Shown: in pieces, positions 1 to 10,439 of the stretch | Numbering within the stretch: the first letter of the stretch is position 1 | How the letters are laid out: every line of letters begins with the position of its first letter | Assembly: GCA_033961575.1 (NCBI GenBank) | Contig: CM066735.1 | Location: 35,793,501 to 35,857,500, forward strand | Direction: 5' to 3' | Source of the DNA: Aselliscus stoliczkanus | Lineage: Eukaryota > Chordata > Mammalia > Chiroptera > Hipposideridae | DNA length: 64,000 bases | Translations under genes and position numbers: made by a program | Notes under the pieces: model-generated | Seen by the model: only the letters and a program-made list of their open reading frames with translations | Told to the model about the DNA's origin: nothing | Database searches by the model: none

Positions 1-766
1 GGAAAAATCAGATTTGGTTCCAAAAGAAAATAAACTAATGAGATTATGTTTTATTCATTAACAAAAATGTTAAGGAAAAAAGAAACTAATTACATACGAA
101 GGTTTTAATATTAATAATGAGGATTAAACATAGATAAAATACTTATTACAAATATTTCAGGAGGAAATTAGACTATGAAACATGGTCAATGTTCTGATTT
201 CTCAGGAAAAATATCTTAGTATAAACCATATTAAAGTTTAATCTTTAAGGAAAAAATATTATCATTCATTTTATATATATATATATATTTGGGATTCATT
301 AGAGAAAAAAGTAAAGGAAAAAAATTCCTTTCCTCGTGAAGGTTACAATTTAGTAAGCAAAGAATGGCATTTAATAATAAACATAATCAGTAAATGATAT
401 CTTATGGTTAGAAGATAATATGTTCTATTAAAAAACAAAAAAAACACACACAAACAAACAAACTAAAAACACAGAGCAGTGTTCAATTTGGAGAATCCTG
501 GGGGCAGGTAGATGTGGTGGCTAATTGTAGCATAATATAGGGCAGGCAGGATCGACTGTGCTGAGAAACTGTAATTTGAACGATGACTTGAAAGAGATGA
601 AATCTTTTGATAAGAAAATGCCTTCCAAAACATTATTTAAGGGAGAAGGTATAGATAGAACTACATTCTAACACAGGGTCATGCCTGGTAGTTTTGGAAA
701 GAAAAATGAAGCTCTGGCTGGTGTAGAAGACCTGTAAGGAGAGTATTCACAAAGCTAATAGAGGAC
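1..766. other. AT-rich intergenic sequence, no gene seen
   Basis: No open frame, RNA gene or recognisable repeat is supported. The stretch has short A-runs and one short TA run near 274-290. It is probably ordinary intergenic DNA. Confidence 0.5.
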
Positions 767-1130
767 TGTATTCTTCAGTTGGGCTGCCATAACAAAATGC
801 CATGGAACCGGGCAGGTTAGATAACAAAGTTATTTTCTCACAGTTTCAAAGGCTGAGGGCTCAAGATCAAGGTGCCAGCAGTGTTGAGTTCTGTTGAGGG
901 CTCTCCTGGCTTTCAAAGGTTTACCTCTCTCTGGATACTCAGATGGCAGAGAGAGAACAAGCTGTCTGATGTCTCCTCCTATAAAGGGCACTGTCCCATC
1001 ATGAGAGCCCTACCCTCAGGTCCTCATCAAAACCTAATTATCTCCCAAAAGCCCTATTTTCAAATATCATTGCATTAAAGGTTATAGATTCAATATATGA
1101 ATGGGTAGGTACAATTCAATTCATGGCAGG
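767..1130 (-). mobile_element. Decayed MaLR-type LTR relic
   Basis: Read on the plus strand this begins with TGTATTC, runs through GGGCTGCCATAACAAAATGCC and TTTCTCACAGTTTCAAAGGCTGAGG, and continues to a CCTATTTTCAAAT block. That order is typical of the reverse complement of old mammalian MaLR/MLT-like LTRs. It is heavily diverged and carries no usable coding frame. The family is from memory; the boundaries are approximate. Confidence 0.5.
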
Positions 1131-1693
1131 GTCAGATATTGCAAGGCATTCTAGGTCATGGTAAGATATTGGCTTTCATTCTGAGTAAAATGAAGAATCA
1201 TTGCTTAGTTGTAACCAGAGAAAAGGCAAGTATTGCCTCACATTTTACAGGATCACTGCAGCATCTATCTTAAAAACAGATTGTAGAGAGCACTAGTACA
1301 ACCTGAGACCTACTGTTTTTTGCAACAATCCAAATTTGACATGACAACAGCTTAGATCAGGGTAGGTGAGAGAGAGAAAAAAATGGCTGTAGGGATTTTC
1401 TAACTGAGCAATTTAAAGTATGAAGTTATTGGCAGACATTGGGAATACTGTGGTAAAGCAAGCTTGGAAGAAAAAATATAAGTTAAGTTTTGGAAATTTT
1501 AAAGTTTAAGATGTTTATTGGATATGCAAGCTAGAGAAATAAATTTATAAGTTGTCGTCGTTTGCTATATTTAAAACCATAGAGCTAAGGAAATCATCAA
1601 GAGGTTATTTACAGAGAGAAGAAGAGTTACCAAGAGTTACCACTAAACACAGCTGAGAAAAAATAGAAGAGGCCAGAAAAGGATAATATAATA
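1131..1693. other. Unclassified, probably ancient repeat-derived sequence
   Basis: Non-coding. Parts near 1480-1560 (GTTTAAGATGTTTATTGGATATGCAAG) recall an old interspersed mammalian repeat but are too diverged to name. No gene is seen. Confidence 0.3.
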
Positions 1694-2177
1694 TGAGGTG
1701 GGACAATTAAGTTTGCGAACTTGTCCTAGAAAAAGTGCTCCATACCTCATTGCTGACTATCACTATGGTCACCTTCCAAGTACTCCCCTTGGAAAGTTAT
1801 GCACTGACTCCAGTGCCTAGTCCACCCTTCAAAGCAATTTTGGAACTCTTTTTCTGGAATGGCCATCAGAGCTGTTATCGTATTACCCTTTATGTCCTGA
1901 ATATCATCAAAATGTCTTCCTTTCAATATTTCCTTTATCTTCAGGTAAAGAAAGAAGTCATTGGGGGCCAGATTAGGTGAGTAGGGAGGGTGTTCCAATA
2001 GTTATTTGTTTATGGGCTAAAAACTCTCTCACAGACAGTGCCTTGTGAGCTCGTGCATTGTTGCGATGTAAGGGCCATGAATTGTTGGCAAAACGTTCAG
2101 GTGGTCTAACTTTTTCACGCAGTCTTTTCAGCACTTCCAAATAGTATTATATAATACATCATAGATTTTCTCAAGCA
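1694..2177 (-). mobile_element. Tc1/mariner element with transposase C-terminal relic
   Basis: The element starts near GAGGTGGGACAATTAAGTTTG, a mariner-type terminal sequence. A minus-strand frame at 1998-1747 reads HPPYSPNLAPNDFF, which is the C-terminal catalytic block of mariner transposases (the family usually has PDLAPxDFF, where the last Asp is the third of the DD34D triad). Here the Asp before LAP is Asn, and the later NDFF Asp is kept. Downstream residues GRHFDD and W.RCI-like positions also fit. The N-terminal part and the far inverted repeat are missing, and an L1 tail is inserted after 2185. It is a dead relic. Confidence 0.8.
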
Positions 2178-2185
2178 GCACATTT

Positions 2186-2382
2186 CCTTTTTTTTTAATT
2201 AAAATTTATTGGGTGACAATCGTCATTAATTGTAGTTACATCAGTTTAAGGTGTACAATTCTGTAATACATCATCTATATATCACATTGTGTGTTCAGCA
2301 CCCAGATTCAGTTCTCCTTCCATCACCACATATTTGATCCCTTTTACCCTCATCTATCATCCCCCTCCTCCCTTACCCTCTG
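2186..2382 (-). mobile_element. L1 3'-UTR insertion, 5' truncated
   Basis: A T-run (the A-tail in reverse) is followed by the reversed L1 3' end (AAAATTTATTGGGTGACAAT, TTAAGGTGTACAATTCTG). It is bounded by direct repeats GCACATTT at 2178-2185 and 2383-2390, which mark target-primed insertion into the 3' side of the mariner relic. Confidence 0.75.
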
Positions 2383-2390
2383 GCACATTT

Positions 2391-5308
2391 TGTAATTGAG
2401 AGTGCAACAGAAAGAGAAGCTGACAATCTACAAGCAAACTTTGCTTAACCTAGAAATTGAGATCTGCAAAAGAGCATAGTGTCTGGATGGTGGAAGAGGT
2501 GGGCATTAATCTGGACTTTAATGACAGGATATGAATAAGCAGAGCAGAGAAAGCTGAGCACTTCAGGTCAAGAAAGTGGGTCCCAGGGAATCTCGCCTGA
2601 TTATTGACTAGGAAGGGTGGACTCACTAATAGAGGACCTTAAAAACCTGGCTGACAAGTTTAGATTAAATGTGATAGAAAAAAGGTGTCAGATTACAGTG
2701 CGTGAAGGAATGCCTTCAAAAACGTGGTGTGTTTTCCTGGCAGTTCTCTACAGTGTGGATAGATGCAGGGATCAGACAGTCCAAATAAAAAGCTATCTCT
2801 ATAAATCATGAGAAAAAAAAACATTCAAGCCCACTGTAACAGTACTCCTTTTGCTACATGCAGCTTGAGAGATTAAATAAATGCAATTTTTTTTGTCTCT
2901 ATTTCCAAGTTCACAGTATATTGTTTTCCTTTCTTATTGCCTTGACTCTAACAATGTTTACCTCACATTGTTACAGCTTTCCTATTTTGAGTCTGTCTCG
3001 TTTTTATTCTCAGATTTTAAACTTCAGGGCAAAGACTATCAACTTTTTATTTCCCACAGTGTTAGGTGTCTGGTATCCAGTGACAAAACAGAAAATAGAA
3101 ACTGAAGAAGTAAATTCGATGAAAGCTGAATTTCTGAATTTTGCCTTCCTAGGCATGAGGAATCATTACTTTTTATACATAGCAAAAAAAAGAAAAAAAA
3201 AAGTTTATTTTTAAATCATTATTTAAAAAATAATTAGACTTTATTTGATGTTATTAGTAAAGAGTTACTGTTAACAGAAAATCTAATGCACACTCTCTTA
3301 AAAATGTTGAAACAGTGTGAGAAAGCTCTTGAGAGGTAGATTTTCTAACTGAATTTGGAGAATATGTGTAACTAAAACATATGGAGGACAAGGAAAAACT
3401 AAAGATTATCTTGCAAAATGACTAGATCTGTGTCCGTTTATAATTTGTCACCCTTCCTTTTAATATGTTGTGCATAACCATTAGCATCAGTTTCAGGAGA
3501 ACAGATTTAAAGGCAGCATGTTTGCCACGCAGCACGCGTTGCTACTTTTATCATTCCAAAATGTACTGTGCCCCCAGAACTGCAAATGTTGTCATATTAA
3601 AGCACTTGTCATTCGGATTTGCTAAAAACAATAGCTTTTGCCAGAATCCGCTCTTTCTGAAAATGATTGCCTTTTAGGAATTCTCACAAATAGATTTATT
3701 GTCTTTCACACTGAATAAACAACCAAGAGCTTTCTATGCAGATTGGCCCCAGAAGCTGGTGTAGGGGATATATTTCCAATTTACATGACAACATCCTTTA
3801 CTTTTATGTTCTACCCTCTCTCCAAATGATAAATTGAGTTTTGTTTAAAAAATACAAAAAAAAAAATGCAACAGAATGAAGCAGGACAATGTCTTCTGTT
3901 TTTTTTTTAATAAACCTAACTCTTGGTATTTTCTTGGTTATAATGTATATAAGCTTTTACTGGAGCAGAAGTTTTCATGGTAAAGTTGCTAGAAATGAGG
4001 ATTCAATGGGGATGAATTGAGGCAAATTTAGGAATTAGTAACAAACAAGAACATAAGTTTTGTTTAGGAAATGCTGTATCCCTGAAACTTCCTCCTCCCA
4101 CTGGGTCTTCTGTTTGTTTTTCTTTTGAGGGAGCTGGTAGCTTTTCTTAAGGATTAAGTAAGCATATAAAAATTTTACGTCTTTGGAGAGCATGCTGTTT
4201 TGTCAATTAAAATATTAACTTTTGTGAACAAAAAAATGCTTTAAGTTACTGAGAGAGCTTTTGATATGTAGAAAGAGGAAGTGAAGAGGGAGCAAGTGAA
4301 AGAGAGAATGTGAAGGTGAGAAAGAGAAGAAAAGAAAAAAGAGATTTCTAGGACCACACTGATTTTCAGTATGAAAAAGGAAACGCATATTAACTCAAGA
4401 TAATTACCTTTCACACCAGATAAAAAGTGCAGGTATTGCAGTTATGAATGTATGACATTGGAGGCTATTGATGTAAGTAGATTCCTCCCTCTTCACATTT
4501 ACATTTTCTGTGGACTAAATGGGAACTTAGAGGCTTCAGTGTGCGATGTTTTCTCTTTCTGTCCTGCCTGCCCTGTGGTGACTTGGCTGCCAGGTCCAGG
4601 AAGTAAGTTCTCTCCTGAGATAGAAATAGAAATGGAGTCCAAAGCGCTCCAGTACTTCATATAAATGGACCTAGTGCTGCATGCTGTATAGTTCTCGGCA
4701 ACATGTTATACTACAAGGAAAATGTACCACATTCAAATAATTATTTCCCATATTTTTTTAGTAGAACATAGGTTTTAATGAAAACAAAAAAGTAGTACCC
4801 TCTGATTACGACCCGCTTGACAAAGTTACGGTTTTGTAACACATTTTGTCGAATCTCTGTCTCTCCACCATACTGAAAGATTATGAGGACACTTGTTCAG
4901 AGCTAAATATTCAGTCCTTTGATGCTCACAGAAGTCTCAGCTAGGCAGGATCAGCACAGAAATGGAAGCAAATGAAAGCCCTCTTTGCCGGAATCACTTG
5001 GAGGTAAAGAGAGACAGAACAATAGACCTGAAGTGTATTCACCACAACTACTGGTAGTGGGTTTTCACTGCCCCATACTCAGTTTCTTGTGATACTTAGA
5101 AATTCTGGTTGTTACCCATCTTTCATCATCTATCCACATTCAAATCTAATAAAATCAATGGGCCTTTGTCCCAGGAAAGGACAAATATACACAGGTACCT
5201 CCCACTTTATGAAAGTTGCTTTACACCATTTTGCTTTTACAAAAGACCTACATTAGTACCTGTTTTCACTAATCAAAAGAAACCCAATGAGGATTTTTAC
5301 TTGTATGC

Positions 5309-5310
<2 letters not shown>
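2391..5310. other. Intergenic stretch, no gene recognised
   Basis: No credible coding frame. Open frames here are short and lack family resemblance. The block around 3430-3720 is less A/T-monotonous than its surroundings and keeps CpG dinucleotides (CACGCAGCACGCGTTG), so it could be a conserved non-coding element; that is a guess. The rest shows nothing specific. Confidence 0.4.

Positions 5311-5385
<75 letters not shown>
5311..5385. repeat. Compound (TG)n(TA)n microsatellite
   Basis: About 19 TG units switch directly into about 18 TA units without interruption. Any open frame through it is an artefact of the repeat. Confidence 0.97.
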
Positions 5386-5388
<3 letters not shown>

Positions 5389-5665
5389 GAAGGTGAAAAG
5401 CAAGAACAGTTTCTTTGCTTTATGCCATTTGATTTATGAAAGATTTCATAGTAATACTCTACCTTTGTTTAGCTGGGGAAACCTGCCCCTCTAACCTAAA
5501 CATTAGTGGAAAGATGCTAGGCCAAGGATCAGGAGACTTAGTTTAGCCTTCCACTATACTGAGGTATCCAGCTTCTGGAATTCAACTCTATTACTGATTA
5601 GGGAGAAGGAAAACCAAGGTAAATGTGAATTAAGTCTGTAAAACTACTTTCCAAAGTAAAACCCA

Positions 5666-5668
<3 letters not shown>

Positions 5669-5717
<49 letters not shown>
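5669..5717. repeat. (TA)n microsatellite
   Basis: An uninterrupted TA array of roughly 24 units. Confidence 0.97.
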
Positions 5718-5719
<2 letters not shown>

Positions 5720-6166
5720 AATTCAAGTGTCGGATAGATCTAAGAAAAAAACGGACCAATGTATATGTTGGAGGTAAGAGCTGGGGGTGTGGGGGTGCTC
5801 GGTTTCCTACCAAAGAACTACAAAATGACTTTACAGGATTGAAAACATTTTTCTAAATGAAACAAACAATATAAGCAACCTTACTTAATCTGCAGCTGTT
5901 TTCTACAAGTATAAAAACGGTACATGCCATTTGCATCTGCCTTCACTTATCTTCCAAGAACATATGGTAAGGGAGAAATGAGGGGTAGAAAGGTGAAGAA
6001 AGTGTTTTCTCACTATCTTCTACCTGCGTGGCTCTTTTCTTCAGAGATGTGAAGTAGTAATGCACAGGCTATTTCCACGCAATTAATAAACCACATATCA
6101 GAGAGAAATTGTCTGATAAGTTAGTTCTTTCCATATTTTTGAGCAAATTATTTTTAGTTTGTAGAA

Positions 6167-6171
<5 letters not shown>

Positions 6172-6215
<44 letters not shown>
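6172..6215. repeat. (TA)n microsatellite
   Basis: An uninterrupted TA array of roughly 22 units, the third AT-dinucleotide array in about 900 bp. Confidence 0.97.
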
Positions 6216-6218
<3 letters not shown>

Positions 6219-6427
6219 TACCTTATTTTTTCCAGTACATATTTCTTGAGACAATGTTAGTCTAGGATGCAGTAAGAATAACAGCAATAAAACTAGTTGG
6301 CATTCGTTTAACAATTTCCATGAGCATAAGGGCATGTTACCTCATGTAATGATGACATACTAAGCATTTTATATTTATTAACTCACTGAAATCCTTATAA
6401 TCCTTGAGTTGGACACTCTAAAAATAT

Positions 6428-6843
6428 TTTTATTTTTCAGTTACAGTTGATGTTCAGTGTTATTTTATATTAGTTTCATGTGTGTAGCCCAGTGGTTAGA
6501 AATTTGTATAATTGATGCAGCTATCCCAATTAGTCTAGTACCCACTTGGCACTATACATAGTGGTTGCAACATTACTATTTTCTCTATGCTGTATGCTAC
6601 ATCCCTGTGACTATTTTGAAACTGCCAAATTATATTCCTTAATCCCTTCACCTTTTTCACCAAGCTCTCCAACCCACCTCCCCTCTGGCACCATCAATTT
6701 GTTCTCTGTATCTATGAGTCTGATTTTTTTTTATTTTTTATCATTTACTTTGTTCTTTAGATTCCACATATAAGTGAGGTTATATGGTATTTGTCTTTCT
6801 CAGTCTGACTTATTTCACTTAACATAATACCATCTAGGTCGAT
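6428..6843 (-). mobile_element. L1 3' end inserted in MIR
   Basis: Reversed L1 3' UTR and the end of ORF2. Diagnostic blocks are GGTTAGAAATTTGTATAATT, CCCACTTGGCACTATACATAG, ATTCCACATATAAGTGAGG and CTGACTTATTTCACTTAACAT, the last being the reverse of the conserved ORF2 end. It is 5' truncated. Confidence 0.85.
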
Positions 6844-6859
6844 CAAGTTGGATACTTTT

Positions 6860-6963
6860 TTTTTTTTTTAGAGGGCAGTGTCACTGACCCTCATAGGTGG
6901 GATCCAAACTGGGGCCACTGGAGTTCCAAGCCAGCTCCCAAACACCGCGCCATTCAGAGGGCC
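6860..6963 (-). mobile_element. tRNA-derived short SINE (type A)
   Basis: Reverse copy of the window's commonest SINE: T-run, GAGGGCAGTGTCACTG, GTGGGATCC (B-box region) and a CC-rich 5' end. Target duplications CAAGTTGGATACTTTT at 6844-6859 and 6964-6979 match perfectly over 16 bp. It was inserted by L1 machinery at the edge of the older L1 tail. Confidence 0.9.
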
Positions 6964-6993
6964 CAAGTTGGATACTTTTAAAATGCCCATTTT

Positions 6994-7374
6994 TGCTGGG
7001 GCCTGAGCATGAGAAACCTTGCCCCCACTGCATACAGGAAATCGTTTGGCTCAGAGTCTAAAAAAAACCTTGGCAACACATCCTGATCAGCAGAGCCCTA
7101 TAAGGTCACCCCCTGCAGCTGCAGCGCTTCCTCCTTTGGTACTTCCTCATTTTTCTTTTAACCACCCCTGCCGATTCCCGTTGCTATTGGCAACTCCCGC
7201 CTTTTCGTACTCTCCCTCCCCCTCAAGCTCCTTGGCTATAATAGCCCCCTCCTACTCTTCAATAAACGAGGCTTGATCAGAACCCTGTCTTGCCTCCATT
7301 TCTTCGCGCCTCCTATTTTCTCCTTTCAGAAGGCTGCCCCTCGGCCCCTGTTGAATGCCCCGCCGGTCGGGGCA
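6994..7374 (+). mobile_element. Solo LTR of a class II (betaretrovirus-like) ERV
   Basis: A 381 bp unit beginning TGCTGGGGCC and ending GGTCGGGGCA, flanked by the 6 bp direct repeat CATTTT (6988-6993 and 7375-7380). It has a TATA-like box (TATAATA, 7237-7243) and AATAAA (7261-7266), followed by a CpG-bearing tail with CTTGATCAGAACCCTGTCTT, a block resembling IAP-type LTRs. The 6 bp duplication is what class II ERVs normally make. No internal viral genes flank it, so it is a recombined solo LTR. Retained CpGs suggest it is fairly young. Confidence 0.82.
7237..7266 (+). promoter_or_regulatory. LTR TATA box and polyadenylation signal
   Basis: TATAATA at 7237-7243 and AATAAA at 7261-7266 are 17 bases apart inside the solo LTR. 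They would place transcription start close to the poly(A) signal, as in short-R LTRs. Activity is not known. Confidence 0.55.
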
Positions 7375-7460
7375 CATTTTAAAACTGAGGAAACAGGGGT
7401 GTATGGAGCTTAAATAATTTATTAAAAATCCCAGAACTAATCGTAAATGACAAAGCCAAT

Positions 7461-10430
7461 TCTATGCAGTATGGTTAAGTTTGGGGGTTTGGTTGGTCTG
7501 ATTAAAAGTAATAGATTACTAAGCATGTGCGGTCTCCATTGCTCCCCCAACATGCATGTGCACACACGCATATTATAGATTTAATATGCTTGGTAACGTC
7601 TAATTTTCTTTCAAATCTTGGATATGTGTTCAGATTTTTTAAAAAATGAGATAGAGTGAAAGGAAAGGTTGTTGATAGGAACAATGCATATTTTGGCACA
7701 ATTTTGACTTTGATTGATGGAGAACTGAAAAATATTGGCAGGTTCTGGGCACACAGCATTGGATTGGAACCTGGGAGACCAAAACCACACAAATATGAGC
7801 ATAAGGGCATTTTACCTACTGATTTTAGCCAGCACGCTTTCAGCACTGTCAGCTCTCAAAGAAGTCATGAGCAAATGATAGCTTTATTTAGTGGAGCATT
7901 ATTCTCATTCCAGGATGTGAGAAGCAGTTGCATTTGTTTATTTATACCCATAATTATCAAAAAAAGTATTATAAAACATACATGTGCATTTTCACTTCAC
8001 AAGAGACCTAAATTAAGCCAGATAAAAATAACTGCAAGAAGAATCTATCTCCCTTACATCTGTGGGGATAAAGGGGAAAGTTGGGGTTCTATAATATAGA
8101 CTGTCAGAAGAGTGGTCCTGTACAACAGGAACTCAGACCTCTAAGAAGGGGCTGTGAGCCTGTTGCTGCTGATACCAGGGAGGATTTCAATGATGTTGGT
8201 TCTGGAAGAAAAGGGATCTGGAGGTAGGAACCAACTGCTGCTACTGGGGTGACCTGCTGTTGTTGAAGTGATGGTGACAGGAACAGCAAGCACACAGGAA
8301 AAAGAGACACACTTCCTCCCTTTGTTTAGCTTCCATTTCCTTCTTGTGTGGCCCCCCTATTGTCAGAATGTAACCAGAAGGCAGTTGTACTGAGAAATAT
8401 AATTTGTAGATTTTAAAACTCACCATCATAAAGTAAAGATTGGCAAAGTAGACCTGATGTAATGAGACAATAGCTAAATAACCAGGAAAATAGGCTAGTC
8501 TTTGTGATCAGTTTTTTTCATTTCTGAATTTTGTAATATAGTAGTATCCACATCAAAGTGATGGAAAAATATTAAATAAGCATATAATGGTATATAGTCT
8601 GTGTTCTTTGCTATTAAAATAATTTTTATTCATAAGTTCTCTAAAATATATAAAAATGTGTGAGGTAAACAAGAAAGAGGAAGAACTTTAAAAAAAAAAT
8701 CTAATGATCCAGAGAATGAATAGATCAATATTAAAATTCTAAACAAACTTACAAAGAAACTTTGAACTGACAATGCCTATATTTGGTAGTCAGCCATCTT
8801 CCTTATGTGTGAGTAGTAAGCCAAGCCAGTAGAAAAATCAAATATATGAAATCTGTTGAGCAGACATTTCTAAGATATTACTCATTCTTGAAGATTCTGT
8901 TAAACTCAAGGAAGAATGCTTACCTAACAGTCTAAGCAAGCAACAACTCACTGATCTGTGCCTCTGAATATTCGTGTTTACAGAAGTGTGAATGTGGGAA
9001 TAGACATTATATTAAGAAAAAATAGGATGGATAAAGATCTTATACCTAATCTCAACATTGTTTTCATATGTCTCCAAGGTTCTTATTAGAAAAAAAATAT
9101 TTCTTAATATTCATCATTGCTGGTATAGTCTAGGATCATGTTGAAAAATAATACAGGACAACCTTCTATACTATCACATATACTTGGGATGAAAATGTGG
9201 GTTATAAGACACATTTCTGAGCAGATTAGTCAAGTAGTTTTATCAAATACATTAAGCTATATTTATTTTAAGTACTTAGTGTTCCTAGAATAAGCAGGGA
9301 TGGAGCCGATATTGATTAAGCATTAGGCTTATATAAATTACTGCATTATTTAGCACAACTACCTTATAAAATAAAGTGTTATTCCATTTCATAGATGAGA
9401 AAAATATTTGAGAAACTTTCCCAAGGTAATCATTTGAGAAAATTTTCCAAGGTAAGTGAGAAAAACATTTATAATCAAGGTCAGTAATCTTTCTAGTTTA
9501 CCATATTTGTTAGATCTTATTTTAATATATTTTGATATCCTTGATCAACAAATAATGATTGAATTTTAATTTTCTATGAATTAACATGATAAGAGACTCA
9601 AAAATAATTTAATTATTTCTCTGGGAGAATGATCACTTTTTGGAAGATACAACATATGAGATAATTAGAGATAAGAAAATTTTAATAAAACTGCTTAATT
9701 ATTAATATAAAATATATATTGTCATATTGTTAGATAATCTTAGTGTGTATCCAAATCTGTCAGTAAGTAATCTGTTATGAAGAATAATTTGATTTAAAGT
9801 ATGGATAGCATTTGACACAACACTAGAGGAGCTGTCACTGAGTCTTGTTCGTTTGTATGCAACTAAATCTATTGAGGTCTGATCAGGGGTGCTTGCTTTT
9901 AGTGTAACACAACTTCATATTGTTTCTCATACATACTGCTGAGGCCTGAAGTGGCTAGTAAATGATACCCATGCATTTTGCTTAAGTTCTGGTCTAACTG
10001 AAAGATAGAGACAGATGCACATGGGAATAACAATATCAGTTTACTATAACAGAGATGTAAGAAAATTGACTTCATCATACTGTTCTCCAGAATAGACATA
10101 TTCATTCACTAGGTCACAGAACTGCTGATCACCAGAAAGGGTAGAGACTGTCTTTCTAAAATTTAAGGCAGGAAAGTGATGTCAGCAAAAATAGCAAGGT
10201 AAGGACATACAAATTTTTTCTTTCTCCATAAAAGCAATAAGAACAGTGGCAAAAAAAATAAAAAATAAAAAATAAAATAATAATAATAATAACAATTCAT
10301 ATCTAGACATATAATCAAACTGTGGAAAACCAAAGAAAAACAGAAAGTAGTAAAATAAATTTGTCATGTACAAGAAGAAATACAAAATCTAAAGAGACAT
10401 GCAAATAAGGGCATTAATTTAGTAACCAAA
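7461..10430. other. Intergenic stretch with no recognised gene
   Basis: An open frame at 7656-8099 has no family resemblance and is antisense-overlapped by other frames, so it is not called. Sequence at 8100-8400 looks repeat-derived but I cannot name it. The L1 that follows may begin as early as about 10170. Confidence 0.4.
9300..9440 (+). mobile_element. Probable MIR fragment
   Basis: Has the MIR order: ATTAAGCATTAGGCTTATAT, CTACCTTATAAAATAAAG, then TTTCATAGATGAGAAAA and AACTTTCCCAAGGTAATCA. It is strongly diverged. Confidence 0.5.
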
Positions 10431-10439
10431 AATATTTCC

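Larger units (their letters stand above)
5386..6339. other. Intergenic sequence between microsatellites
   Basis: It contains two more TA arrays (listed separately) and otherwise unremarkable sequence. No gene is seen. Confidence 0.4.
6340..7460 (+). mobile_element. MIR SINE split by later insertions
   Basis: The left part (6350-6427, CATTTTATATTTATTAACTCACTGAAATCCTTATAATCC) and the right part (from 7375, CATTTTAAAACTGAGGAAACAGG) are consecutive pieces of a MIR. Between them lie an L1 tail, a tRNA-derived SINE and a solo LTR, each described separately. The left piece ends GAGTTGGACACTCTAAAAAT and the right resumes AAGTTGGATACTTTTAAAAT, which look like diverged duplicates of the L1 target site. 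Confidence 0.65.

Noticed and set aside
5109..6335. Frames with poly-Tyr/Ile or Cys/Val repeats
   Set aside because: Created by TG and TA microsatellites.
7656..8099. 147-codon plus-strand open frame
   Set aside because: No domain, low-complexity-free but family-less composition, overlapped by antisense frames, no splice or promoter context. A frame of this size is expected by chance in 64 kb.
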